Below, piece after piece: positions 41,736 through 53,937 of a stretch of 64,000 bases of DNA. Each line of letters starts with the position of its first letter. Position 1 is the stretch's first letter. Source of the DNA: Lampris incognitus (taxonomy: Eukaryota; Chordata; Actinopteri; Lampriformes; Lampridae); NCBI RefSeq assembly GCF_029633865.1, contig NC_079219.1, positions 18,929,963-18,993,962 of the forward strand, in the 5' to 3' direction. Under the pieces are notes generated by a model. It was not told the DNA's origin and did not search any database. It saw only the letters and a list, made by a program, of their open reading frames with translations. Both the position numbers and the translations under genes were made by a program.

Positions 41736-42806
41736 CCATTTTGATTTATTTTATTTATTTTTATTTTGAACATGTAAAAAAAGGAAACAAAAACAACAAA
41801 AATCATAAAAACAAAACAAGAATAATAATAAAATTAAATGAATATAAACTAAACAACAAATTAGAACAAATTCTCATAAATAACACAAATTAAATATTAC
41901 ATGTTCAAAAATTAATAGGAGTACGTATATATACTTATTTATTCCTACCTCTTCTTCACTACTCATCAATTAACTCATAATCTGTATCTGATATACATCT
42001 TATACGCAATTATCCCAAATCTATGTACAACCCAAATATCACCATTTCAATAACATAAAACTTAAAGTTATTACAACCCTTCCTCATTCCTATATCTCTT
42101 AAAACAAACATTTTTTACATCTTTTTGAACTGAATAATGTTTGTACTTTGCTTGAGTTCCACATCCAAACCGTTCCCCAAATTCATGACACAGATCAAAT
42201 ACAATTACTCTTCATAGTTGTACAAACACAGTTTCTTTAAATTAGACTTTTCTCTCAAATTATAACCCCCCTCTGTGTTGAAGAACATTTTTTGTATAAT
42301 ATCCAGTAGTAAATTATTTTTTGCTTTATACGTTATTTGTGCTGTGTTAAATTCTATGAGATCCATGAACTTCAAGGCATGTCACTTTAAAAACAGCATG
42401 TTAGTGTGTTTGCAAAATCCTATATTGGTAATTATCCTTATGACCCCTTTTTGCAGCATGCATAATGGATATAGGTTGCTTTTGTAGGCGTTACCACATG
42501 CCTCCACACGGTAATTCAGATATGGTAATACAAGTGAACAATATAGTGTGTACAATGCTTTATAATCCAGAATGTGCCTTGTTTTTCCCAGGGCTGCAAT
42601 GCTCCTTGCCATCTTTGTTTGCACTTATGTTATTGAGGTTTCCAGTAGAGTTTGTGGTCTATTATCAAACCTATAAATTTGTTTTCCTATACTCTTTTTA
42701 TGTTGACATTGTCTATCATCATTTGTACTTGAGTGTTTATTTCATAATTTCCAAACAACATAATCTTTTTGTTCAAATTTAATGATAATGTATTTATGTC
42801 AAACCA

Positions 42807-42866
42807 TCCATTATCTGAACTGCTTATCCTGCTGTCAGGGTCGCGGGGATGCTGGAGCCTATTCCA
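42807..42866 (-). mobile_element. 60-bp L2-type retroposon tail inserted in the LINE
   Basis: The fragment (AATAGGCTCCAGCATCCCC on -) is bounded by CCA on each side (42804-42806 and 42864-42866). It adds exactly 20 codons between KLKRW and FDINTLSLNL without shifting the frame. Confidence 0.7.
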
Positions 42867-43118
42867 GCGTTTTAGTTTTCTCCTTTCTGTTGTTATCACC
42901 TCCAAAAGCTGCTGTAAAATCACCCCCAGAACAGAAAATATTGGTGTTGTCCACAAATAGAACAAATTTCAATATTTTTGATGCTCTGCATATATCATTT
43001 ATGTACAGAATAATCAATTTTGGGCCGAAAACTGACCCTTGACGGACTCCACAATTAAAATTCATGCATATTGATTTATGATCGCCTAGCTTCACAAATT
43101 GCTGCCTGTTCCTTAAAT

Positions 43119-44101
43119 GCGTTAAGTTAAATGTGTGTGTGCCTTAAATGTTCCTGCAGTGTGACTGTCTCAGAGATAGTTATAGTTAGTTAATTCAGCC
43201 GTTAAAAAAACCCGATTAAAAATGTAATAAATAAGTGGTTAAAAGGGGTAACATTGATAAAAAATTATTTCAAATATAACACGGTAAAAAATGTTTAGTT
43301 AAAAAATGTGCCCTTTAGGCAAGGTTTATTTGACGTCAGAGTGTAACAGGTCACATGACCAGAGTTTCATTAAGCGCATAGCCGTTGCATTATGGGTCAG
43401 AACCAACACAGAGGAAAGACATCTCCGTATACAGCCCCCAAAACAACTTTATTCTACACGTCGTTCAAGAGGCGCACACGTTTTCAGTGTAGGTACACTG
43501 GTCCAATGAAATAACGGCCACGCATCATACAGATGTCTGAAGTCAAGTCTCCCCCCACCCATCCTCATTACATTCTACAGAGGCACCATAGAGAGCATAC
43601 TGACCAGCTGTATCACTGTCTGGCATGGGAACTGCAAGGCCTCCGACCACAAATCCCTACAGCGGATAGTGAAGACAGCTGGAAAGATCATAGGAACTTC
43701 TCTCCCATCCATCCAGGCCATCTATGATGCACGGTGCACCTGAAAGACTGTTGTCATCGTGAAGGACCCCATCCACCCTTCCCACATCCACTTCACCCTC
43801 CTACCCTCTGGCAGGAGGTACTGGAGCATCTGTGCTGCCTCCACCAGACTATGCAACAGTTTCATTCCTGAGGCTGTGAGGTTCCTCTATGAAATTACTT
43901 TTTGACCTTACTCACTGTCCGTGTCAGGTGTGCTTGTGATGTTTAGGTCTGTGAAGTAGTTTTTGTTTTTAATGCACTTTTTGTTTTTAATATTTATTGT
44001 GTGTTATTTTTTTATGTGGCACTGAGGTCCATGTAAAACGTAATTTCGTTCCCATGTATGTATGAGACATGCATATAAGGCAGTGACAAATAAAAGCAGT
44101 C
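43119..44101 (+). mobile_element. 5'-truncated LINE inserted in the LINE, with TAAAT target duplication
   Basis: TAAAT lies at 43114-43118 and 44102-44106. The right half encodes a LINE C-terminus (FYRGTIESILTSCITVWHGNC; LLPSGRRYWSICAAS; NSFIPEA) and ends in an AATAAAAGCAGTC tail. The left half (43119-43530) is not identified. Confidence 0.8.
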
Positions 44102-44234
44102 TAAATAGCTTTTCAACCAATTCAGCACAACTCCTCTAATACCATACCTTTCCAATTTATCAAGCAATATATTGTGATCGATGGTATCAAAAACCTTTTT
44201 TAGATCTATAAATATTCCTACCGCATACTTTTTT

Positions 44235-46085
44235 CATTCATTCATTCATTCATTCATTCATTCATTCATTCATTCACCTTCAGCCGCTTCTCCGGGGTCA
44301 GGTCGCAGTGGCAGCAAGCTAAGTAGGGCACTCCAGATGTCCCTCTCCCCAGCAACGCCCTCCAGCTCCTCCTGGGGGATCCCAAGGCATTCCCAGGCCA
44401 GATTGGACATGTAGTCCCTCCAGCGAGTTCTGAGTCTACCTCGGGGTCTCCTCCCAGTTGGCCGTGCTGAGTAAACCTCTAAAGGAAGGCGCCCAGGAGG
44501 CATCCTAATCAGATGCCTGAACCACCTCAACTGGTTCCTTTCAATGTGAAGAGCAGCGGCTCTACTCCGAGCTCCCTCCGGATGTCCGAGCTCCTCACCT
44601 TATCTCTAAGGCTGAGCCCAGGCACCCTATGGAGGAAACTCATTTCAGCCACTTGTATCCACAATCTCACCCTTTCGGTCACTTCCCAAAGCTCATGACC
44701 GTAGGTGAGGGTTAGAATGAAGATTGACTGGTAAAGTGAGAGCTTTGCCTTCCAGCTCAGCTCCCTCTTCGCCACAACGGTCTGGTACTACGTCCGCATT
44801 ACTGCTGATGCTGCCGCAATCCGCCTGTCAATCTCCCACTCCATCCTACCGTCACTCATGAAAAAGACCCCAAGATACTTGAACTCCTTCACTTGAGGCA
44901 ACAACTCATCCCCAGCCCGGAGGGAGCAACCCACCATTTTCCGGTAGAGAACCATGGTCTCAGACATGGAGGTGCTGACTCTCATCCCAGCCATTTCACA
45001 CTCAGCTGCAAACCACCCCAGTGCGCACTGGAGGTTGCGTTCTGATGAAGCCAACAAAACCACATCATTTGCAAAGAGCAGAGTTACAATTCTGAGGTTC
45101 CCAAAATGGACACACTCCTCACCTTGTCTGCGCCTTGAGATCCTGTCCATGAATATCACAAACAGAATCGGAGACAAGGGACAACCTTGGCAGAGTCCGA
45201 CACCCACCGAAAATGTGTTTGACTTTGTGCGAGGAATGTGGACACAGCTCTCACTTTGTTTATACTAGGACCAGATGGCTTGCAGCAACTGCCCCTGTAC
45301 CCCATACTCCCACAGTACCCCCACAGAGTGCCCTGGGTACATGGTCGTAAACCTTCTCCAAGTCCGCAAAACTCATGTAGACTGGCTGGTCAAACTCCCA
45401 TGCCCCCCTCAGCACCTCCAAGGGTAAAGAGTTGGTCCTTTGTTCCATGGCCAGGATGGAATCTGTTCCTCCTGGATCTGAGGTTCGACAATTGGTTGGA
45501 GCCTCCTTTCCAGCACCCTAGAGTAGACTTTCCCAGGGAAGCAGAGCAATGTGATGCCCTGATAATTGGAGCACACTCTCCGGTCCCCCTTTTTAAATAT
45601 GGGAACCACCACCCCAGTCTGCCACTCCACAGGTACTGTCCCCGACCTCCACATGACACTGAAGAGGCGTGTCAACCAAGACAGCCCAACAATGTCCAGA
45701 GCATTCAGCTCTCAGGGCGAATCTCATCCACACCCAGCACCTTGCCACCGAGGAGCTTCTTAACTACCTCAGAGACCTCTGCCAGAGATATGGGTGGGCC
45801 TTCCCATGAGTCTTCAGACTCTACCTCCTCCACTGAGGACATGTTAGCTGGGTTAAGGAGCTCCTCAAAGTGTTCTTTCCACCGCTCGACAACATCCCCA
45901 GGCCGGGTCAACAGTTCCCCTCCCCGGCCGAACACAGCCTGAGTCAAGCCCTGCTTCCCTTTCCTGAGTCACCGGATGGGTAGCCAGAACTTCCTTGGGG
46001 CCAACTGAAAGTCCTCCTCCATCGCCTCGCCGAACTCCTCCCACACCCATGTTTTTGCTTCCGTGACCGCCGAAGCCGCAGCCCT
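44235..46085 (-). mobile_element. RTE-like (Rex3-type) LINE, nearly full reverse transcriptase, degenerate
   Basis: On - from about 46080: WVWEEFGEAMEEDFQLAP-type start, TQAVFGRGGELLTRPGDVVERW, GVDEIRPE, VVVPIFKKGDRRVCSNYQGI, LCQGCPLSPILFVIFMDRI, the catalytic box as FANDVVLL instead of FADDVVLL, KEFKYLGVFF, and the ending LAWECLGIPQEELEGVAGE. Frameshifts break it into at least six frames. The 3' end is an (ATTC)n tail at about 44235-44275, and it sits inside the older LINE. Confidence 0.85.
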
Positions 46086-46681
46086 ACTGCAATTGATAAT
46101 TTCTCTATTAATTCAATTTGTGCCATTGATGTTGATCTGTTTGTTCTGTATTCATACGGGCTGTTAGTCAGCAATTTGTGCTTCTCAATGAATTTGTCTA
46201 ATCTATCAGTAAAAAGTTTTCCCAATATCTTGGAGAATTGGGAAGTTAAAGAATCAGGCCTGTAATTTGTGAAGTGGTGTCTATCCCCAGTTTTATATAA
46301 TGATATAACTTTTTCAATTTTAATTTTGCTTGGAAATTTACCAGTTTTAAATGACGTTACAGATGTGAGTTAGTGGTTTTGCAATACCATCAAGACCTTC
46401 TTGTCATCAGTAGATGTCTTTCTTGTCATCATCTTGCCAGTCAGTAGAAGTTTTCTTCTCACATTTGCTTACAATATGCGGGATTTCCTTTTCTTCTGAA
46501 CTCGGATTTCTAGCACCATAGTCATCATCACTCTCCTCTTTGGTTGTTTCTGGTCATTGATTTTTTTTTCTGCCAATTTTGATCCCACACTTACAAAGAA
46601 TTTATTAAAACCACTAACCACATCATCCATATTATTTATAGCCTTATCATTATCGATAAAATACTGAGGGTAACTTGAGTC

Positions 46682-47041
46682 AATTCAGTTCAATTCAAAT
46701 TTGTTTTTATTAGCATGACAAGTATACATTTGTATTGCAAAGCATTTTCACATAAAGGACAATAAGAATACACGAATACAGAACATATATACATCAACAG
46801 ATGCAATAAAACAACTTACACAGCTACATCATGGCAACAAGATCCTGTGTGAGCGGCTGTGTGTGAATTTGTCAGTCTCTGCATGTGTGTATATGTGTGT
46901 TTGTGTGTGAGAGAGTGTGTTCACATAAAGGACAAGAACAGTATACAATACAGAACACATGTACGTCAACAGATGCAAATAAAAATCTTTTTGCCATCAT
47001 CTGTGTGGCCCTGTGAGTGTATGTGTGTGTGAGGGGGGCTG

Positions 47042-47101
<60 letters not shown>

Positions 47102-49867
47102 TGTGTGTGTGTTTGTGTGTGTGTGTTTGTGTGTGTGTGTCTCCGAGTGTTGTTCCGATCCTCCCCGTTTGGAAGGAGTACGGGGTATCACACACTGTCC
47201 CTCAGACGGTGGCAGGCTAGAACATACTGTGCTGCCACAGTACAGCTGTCTCTGTGTTCACCTAGTATGTAGGGCAATTTTCTGGGGTTTGGCAGGGCCA
47301 TGAATTTGGGGTGTCTCTCCTCAAATTTCTGAAAGTAGTATTCGCGGATTTCCCGGAATGTCTTGCATTCACCTAAAAAGTGCAGCTCTGTCTCAACAAC
47401 ATTGTCTTCACACTGTTGACAGAAATGTTCGTCTTTTGGCATCCGGGTCTTTTTATGTCTGCCTGTTTCTATTGCTAGGCGATGCTCACTGAGTCTGTAT
47501 TTTGTCAGTATGTTTCTCAAATTTGTTTCTTTTATTTGAATGAGGTAATCTGCTAATGTGTACTCTCTGTCTAGGGCCAAATAGCATTTCATCTTGCTTT
47601 GGGATTTTGTTTTAGATTGCCAATATTCATAATAATTGTCTTTTAGGTTTGAGGGAATTTGTTGAAGCCGAATATGTTGTGTAGTTTGGACCTGGTCTTG
47701 TGCCTCTAAAGTGTTAGTATGTGTTAGTGGAACACGATGGCTGAAGACCAGGTTGGTAGGAGAGTTCTTATCTTTGCTCAACTCTTGGTATTGCAAGGCT
47801 TTATAATGGAAAGAGTGTGGGTCGCTGAATGTTAGATGTTTCCAGAACTTGATTGCTCTTTTTTGAATTTTAATCAGAACAGGATATTGGCCTAGTTCTG
47901 CCCTGCATGCATTGTTTGTGGTGTGCCGAGGGACTTTAAGAATGTTTTTACAGAATTCAACATGCAGGGTCTGAATTGGATGTTTTTCCCATTTATCTAG
48001 TTATTGACTTGAAAGTGGACCCCACACTTCACTGCCGTAAAGGGCAATTGGTTCTATGACTGATTCAAATATTTCTAACCAGATTCTAATTGGAATTTCA
48101 AAAGAGATTTGTCTTTTTTATGGCAATTAGAGCCTTGTGCGCCTTGTCTCTTAGTTCATTCACTGCCATGTTGAAAGTACCTCTAGAATTGATTCTAAGG
48201 CCTAGGTAGGTATAATTAAATGTATGGTCAATTTAATTTGGTGCTAATCTAAATATGTGCTGTCTTTACTGATATCTGGATCTTTTCTGAAATATCGTTA
48301 TTTTAGTTTTACTCATGTTAGCTGTCAGTGCCCAGGTCTGACAAAACTTTTGAAGCAGGTCTAATTGAGTCTGGAGTCCTTCCTCTGATGATGAAAGAAG
48401 GACCAGGACATCTGCATAGAGCAGGAATTTGACCTCACTGTCTTGCAGAGTGAGTCCAGTTGCTGTTGAGTTTTCCAGCATATTTGCCAACTCATTGATA
48501 TACAAGATAAACAGAGTTGGGCTTAAAGGGCAGCCCTATCTCACTCCACACTCCTGAGAGATATAGTGAGTTCTTTTGGATCCTATTTTGATTCCACACT
48601 TAGCTCCCGAGTACATTGATTTTATAATATCATATGTTTTTCCCCCTACACCGCTTTCCATTAATTTGTAGAACAATCCGTAATGCCAAATAGAATCAAA
48701 TGCTTTTTTGAAGTCGATAAAACAAGTGAATAATTTGTTTTTATTTTGAGTATGTTTTTCAATCAGGCTGTGTAGGGTGTAAATGTGATCAGTAGTGCGG
48801 TAATTTGGTAAGAATCCAATCTGGCTTTTACTCAAGACATTGTGTTTCATAAGGAAGTTTATTAGCCAGGAGTTGATGATACTACAGAATACCTTCCTCA
48901 GGTTACTGTTCACACAGATGCCTCGGTAGTTGTTGGGGTCAAATTTATCTCCACTTTTGAAAATTGGTGTGATTAATCTGTGATTCCAGATATCAGGGGA
49001 ATAACCCACACAATAACTTAAGCGTAGCACATTGAGATTTTCATTCATAGATGTTAGCATTTCATTTAGAATGCCATCAGGTCCAGATGCTTTTTTGGGC
49101 TTCAGCTTGCCAATTTGGTCTAAAAGTTCCTGCTCAGTGATGGGGGAGTCGAATGGGTTTTGATATTTCTTGATTGACAATTCTAATTTTTCTAGTTTGC
49201 TTATTATGTTGCATTGGTCCGTGTTTTGATCTGATTGGACTTGTATCACTAATTCTTCATGATTTGTTTTTTTGAAGTGATTCCAATTGTCCCAACATTT
49301 ATTAGTGTTTAATGACTCCTCAATCACTGTCAGTTGCTTACAGGTGTACTGAGCTTTCTTAGTTCCGAGTGTGTGTTTATATGGTCTTAGTGTCTCACAA
49401 TATAGAAGTCTAATTGAAGTATTATTTGGATCTCTGTGTTTCTGATTGGATAACTTTTGAAGTTATTTCCTTATTGATTAACATTCTGCATCAAACCAGG
49501 TATCTTCTTTCTTAAATTTTGGTTTTGATCTTGATCTTTTTAATCTTGTTTTTTCAAATATGTTGTTAACTTTTTCCACGGCCTGATTGACACCTTCTTT
49601 ACTGAGGATATAAGGGGTATCTAGGAAGATATCTAAAAGATTTTGGATTTCGTGATTGTCAATGGCTTTCTTGAATTCCTCTGTACTGTTTTCAGCCCAT
49701 CTGTATGATTTCTTTATGTGGAGCAGCTTACTGGGCTGTGATTTGATAGTGTTGATTTCTGTCTTTTTGATGAACACAGTGATTTGGCTGTGATTAGAAA
49801 GGGGGGTTAGTGGTTTGACAGTGAATGCTCTAATTGACAAGGGGCCTATATCGGTTATTACGTAATC
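46682..49867 (-). mobile_element. Another LINE inserted in the older LINE, TGAGTC target duplication
   Basis: TGAGTC occurs at 46676-46681 and 49868-49873. On - it encodes an endonuclease C-terminal end (49840-49478), reverse transcriptase (49327-48266) with KPKKASGPDGILNEML, NYRGICVNSNLRKVF, FIDFKKAFDSIWH and YADVLVLL (catalytic second aspartate lost), and a C-terminal zinc-finger-like CQQCEDNVVETELHFLGEC (about 47440-47380). Frame breaks are present. The 3' end is a CAATT-type tail near 46682-46700. A GT microsatellite (47045-47140) lies in its 3' region. Confidence 0.82.
47045..47140. repeat. GT microsatellite
   Basis: A long TG tract with scattered TTTG interruptions in its right half, inside the LINE 3' region. 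Confidence 0.92.
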
Positions 49868-50100
49868 TGAGTCTCTAGATCCAGTTTAATAATGCTGTTT
49901 AATAACACTCCATATGCCTTTAATGTTGTTTGTTATTGTTCTCTTATATTTCATTATAGTATTCATTCTTGCATATTCTCATAATATTAGTTAACTAATT
50001 TTTATATTTTTTATATTTCTTTTCTGCCTCTTTAGCTCTATACTTTATGAATTCTTCATATAGGGGTCATCATTGTAACCTTTTAAATGTGTCTGTCCCT

Positions 50101-50887
50101 TGGATGTATGAATCTGCATCATCATAAAGCAGTGGTGCTAAAAAAAAGGTGCATACTCAGTTAATCACCTCTCTGGACAAATAAAACATGTAACAGCATG
50201 CACTTTGACATTCCCACTCACTGAGTGTGACGTCCAGAGTATGGAGATACGATAGTGTTCTTTGTGGTTTGGTGTGCATGGTTCAGGCTTTGTGCTAGTG
50301 TGGCTTGGAGACTGTTTGTACCATGGGTCGCTAATTTGTTTTCTTGGACTCTAGCTTCAGTGATGTGTGTAGGGGTATAATTTGGTTCCAACACAGATCC
50401 AAGGGTGGTTACATGTCTGATCATTGGGATGGCAGAGATTTAACCTTGTTTTTGTAGCATCAGATGCACGGCTTGGATTAACTTGGCTGTTACTCACAGC
50501 TGCTGTCATTCACTTTAGACCATGGGAAAGGAAGTCAGGTCAAGTCAATTTTATTTGTATAGCCCAATATCACAAATTAGAAGGGGCTTTACAGCAACAC
50601 AACATCCTGTCCTTAGACCCTCGCATCGGATAAGGAACAACTCCCTAAAAATAAACCCCTGGAATAATAGCCACTTAAACTGGTCTTGTACTTTAATCTG
50701 AACTTTATATTTGTGGTGATATGGAAAGTGCCCATTTAGTGCCTTGAGTGTAAGGTCTCACCAAATCTCTTTGCCGATTATAGAGTTTATAAAACAGTTT
50801 ATTACATTCTGAAATAACTGAATATTAATGGGGATGAGACCACTCCAACACAGTTCTTAACACAATTAAGAACAGTTAAAGACAAAG

Positions 50888-50888
<1 letters not shown>
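50101..50888. other. Repeat-rich spacer, including a teleost interspersed repeat
   Basis: About 50530-50660 contains TTTTATTTGTATAGCCCAAT and CCTCGCATCGGATAAGGAAC, a well-known dispersed teleost repeat. About 50218-50424 has an ORF on - without a recognised domain. Confidence 0.45.
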
Positions 50889-50936
<48 letters not shown>

Positions 50937-50950
50937 CATATACGTATATA
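50889..50950. repeat. GT/TA microsatellite
   Basis: A TG run passes into TATATA and then an imperfect AT-rich segment at the left edge of a Tc1-like element. Confidence 0.85.
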
Positions 50951-51802
50951 CTATATATTGACAGGTAAGTGGATAACATTGATTATCTCATTACAATAGT
51001 ACCTGTCAAGGGGTAGGATATATTAGGCAGCAAGTCAACACTCAGTTCTTGAAGTTGATATATTGGAAGCAGGAAAAATGGCCAACTGTGAGCATTTGAG
51101 TGACTTTGACAAGGGCTAAAATTGGGATGGCTAGTCATCTGGGTCAGAGCATCTCCAAAACGGCAGGTCTTGTGGGGTGTTCCCGGTATGCAGCGGTCAG
51201 CGCCTACCAAAAGTGGTCCAAGGAAGGACAACCGGTGAACTGGTGACATGGTCATGGGCACCCAAGGCTCATTGATGCACATGGAGAGCGAAGGTTAGCA
51301 CGTCTGGTCTGATCCCACATAAGAGCTACTGTAACTCAAATTGCTGAAAAAGTTAATTCAGGCTATGATAGACAGATGTCAGAACATACATTGCATCTCA
51401 GCTTTTACCGACTTTAACTGAACGTTTTAATTACACTCTTGTTGTGCTTTTGGCTGGTGCAGCTCTGCGGATTCCAATGAAGACGCTGACGGGGTAAGCG
51501 AGCCAGAGCGTTCGTTAAACTGCGACAGCGGGGATCTTGAATGACACTACTGTTAATTCACCTGGTGAATGTCCGCTCTCTGGCCAGCAAGATGGATGAA
51601 CTCCTACTCATGAATGGAAAAAACTCGGACTTTTCCAGATCTGCCACCCTGTGCCTCACTGAAACCTGGCTTAGTGAGCATATACCAGACAGTACACTTC
51701 ATTTGCCACAGTTCCAATCCTCTGAGCGGATCACGAAACGGAGCTATTGCGGGAAAAAAATGGGGTGGCGGCAAATGCTTCTACATAAACAAAGGTTGAT
51801 GT

Positions 51803-52176
51803 AGAAAGAAAGAAAGAAAGCCACTTTATTTTGTCATTGTACAGTTTTTGAGTTACAATGAAATTTGTTCTTTGCATTTAACCCCCTACCTATTGCATGG
51901 AAGCAGTGGGCAGCTGCAGCTGCAGTGCCCAGGGACCACCTCCAGTTCTTCTATCCATTGCCTTGGTCAGGGGCACAGGGAGGAGTAATAACCCTACATT
52001 GCATGTCTTTTTTTATGGTGGGAGGAAACCGGAGCACCCAGAGGAAACCCATGCAGACACGGGGAGAACTTGGAAACTCAGAAATAGAAAGGGCCTGGGA
52101 CATCCTGGGGTTTCAAACCCAGGACCTTCTTGCTGTGAGGCAACAGTGCTAATCACTGGGCTACTGTTGCACCATG
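51803..52176 (-). mobile_element. tRNA-derived SINE inserted in the LINE, GATGT target duplication
   Basis: On - the head near 52176 has A-box-like TAGCCCAGTGATTAGC and B-box-like GGTTTGAAACCCC. The 3' end has CATTGTAACTCAAAAACTG and a CTTT-type simple tail at about 51803-51820. GATGT flanks at 51798-51802 and 52177-52181. Confidence 0.8.
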
Positions 52177-53220
52177 GATGTCAAAGTGTTGAAGAAATCA
52201 TGCAGCTCTCACTTAGAGACCATTTTCATTGACTGTAAACCATACTATTCACTTCAGGAATTTTCATCATTTATTCTGGTTGTTGTCTATACTATATCCC
52301 ACACCAGGCTTGTGTTAAAGAGACATTAAAACACCTGGTTGATCAAATTACAAACAAGATGCACAAATATCTAGACTCCCTACTCATTATTCTTGGGGAT
52401 TTTAACAGAGAAAAACTCACCCATGAACTGCCAAAATACAGACAGCATGTTAAATGTCCCACCAGGGGCAAAAACACTCTGGATCATTGCTATACAATAT
52501 TAAAGAATGCCCATCGCGCTGTCCCCTGTGCAGCCCTGGGACTCTCTGATCACTGTCTGATTCATCTTACCTCAACCTACAGGCAGAAACTAAAATCTGC
52601 AAAGCCTGAGGTTAAAACTGTGGGTAAATGGACCAATGAATCAAAACTGGAGCTCCAGGCCTGCTTTGACTGACTGCACTGATTAGAGTGTTTTTGAGGC
52701 CACATCTACAGACCAGGACAAACTTACTGACACTGTGACATCTTCTATCAGCTTTTGTGAGGACATGTGTGTGCCCACCAAACTTTTCTGTATCTTCAAC
52801 AACAATAAGCCCTAGTTCACAGCAAAACTCAGGCAGCTTCGTCAGGCCAAAGAGGAAGTGTACAGGAGTGGAGATAGGATCCGGTACAACCAAGCCAGAA
52901 ATACAAAGGAGATCAGAGTGGCAAAAAGGTGCTACTCTGAAAAGTAGAAAAACAGGTTTTCTGCCAATGACCCAGCATCAGTCTGGAGAGGTTTGAAAGA
53001 CATTACAAACTACAGGAGACCATCCCCCCACACTGCAGGGGACCATCAACTGGCTGACGATCTAAATGGGTTTTACTGCAGGTTTGATAAGTGAACTTTC
53101 ACACCCCTCACCCTCTCCGCCCACAACACATGACCAATTGCAACCCCCCTCCCCTCACTTGCACTCAGGATCTGTGTTGAGGACGTGCGCTAGCTCATCC
53201 AGAGCTGGAAAACCAGGAAG

Positions 53221-53937
53221 GTGCCGGGCCCGGATGGTGTGTCACCCTTCTGTCTGAAAGTCTGTGCTGACCAGCTGGCCTCCATTTTCACACTGATCTT
53301 CAACAGATCACTGGAGCTGTGTGAAGTCCCCTTCTGCTTCAAGAGCTCCACTATCATCCCCGTCCCCAAGAAACCCGGTATCACAGGATTAAATGATTAT
53401 AGGCCCATTGCCCCAATGTCTGTGGTCATGAAATCCTTTGAGAGACTGGTGTTAGCCGACCTGAAGGAAATCACAGGCCCCCTGCTCAACTCTCTGCAGT
53501 TTGCCCACCGAGCAAACAGGTCAGTGGAGGATGCAGTCAACATAGGATTGCACTACATCTTCCAACACCTTGACTCCCCAGTGACACACGCAAGAGTCCT
53601 GTTTGTGGACTTCAGCTCAGCATTCAACTCCATCGTTCCAGATATTCTCCACTTCAAACTCACCCAGCTCACTGTACCAGCTCCCATCTGCCAGTGGATA
53701 AAAAACTTCCTGAAAGACAGGAGGCAGCTGGTGAGGCTGGTGAAAATCACATCCAGCACCTGGACAATGAGCACTGGTGCCCCCCAGGGATGTGTGCTCT
53801 CCCCTCTACTCTTCTCCCCCTACATAAATGACTGCACCTCAGGAGACCCATCTGTTAAACTCCTGAAGTTTGCAGATGACACAACCATCATTGGCCTTGG
53901 CCTTATCCAGAATGGTGATGAGTCTGCATATCGATGA
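53221..53937 (+). pseudogene. LINE reverse transcriptase fragment with intact FADD box
   Basis: A 238-codon reading frame spans most of the reverse-transcriptase fingers and palm, including the catalytic FADDTTI near its end. It is part of a broken ORF2, since neighbouring frames hold the endonuclease and thumb. Target-primed reverse transcription is the family function; this copy lacks a continuous protein. Confidence 0.85.

Larger units (their letters stand above)
41740..50100 (-). mobile_element. LINE (jockey/CR1-like group) split by four later insertions
   Basis: Pieces on -: about 50100-49868, 46681-46085, 44240-44102, 43118-42867, 42803-41740. In order they give the linker after the endonuclease (KEFIKYRAKEAEKKYKKYK), the early reverse transcriptase (SSYPQYFIDNDKAINNM; LFTDRLDKFIEKHKLLT), [13 protein letters not shown], the catalytic region with a damaged FVDNTN in place of FADDT, and the thumb (ALYTLYCSLVLPYLNY). 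Stops and frameshifts are frequent. The 3' end is AT-rich near 41740. The clade is not assigned. Confidence 0.85.

Noticed and set aside
47013-47303. ORFs across the GT tract near 47.1 kb on both strands
   Set aside because: They are translations of a dinucleotide repeat inside a LINE 3' region.
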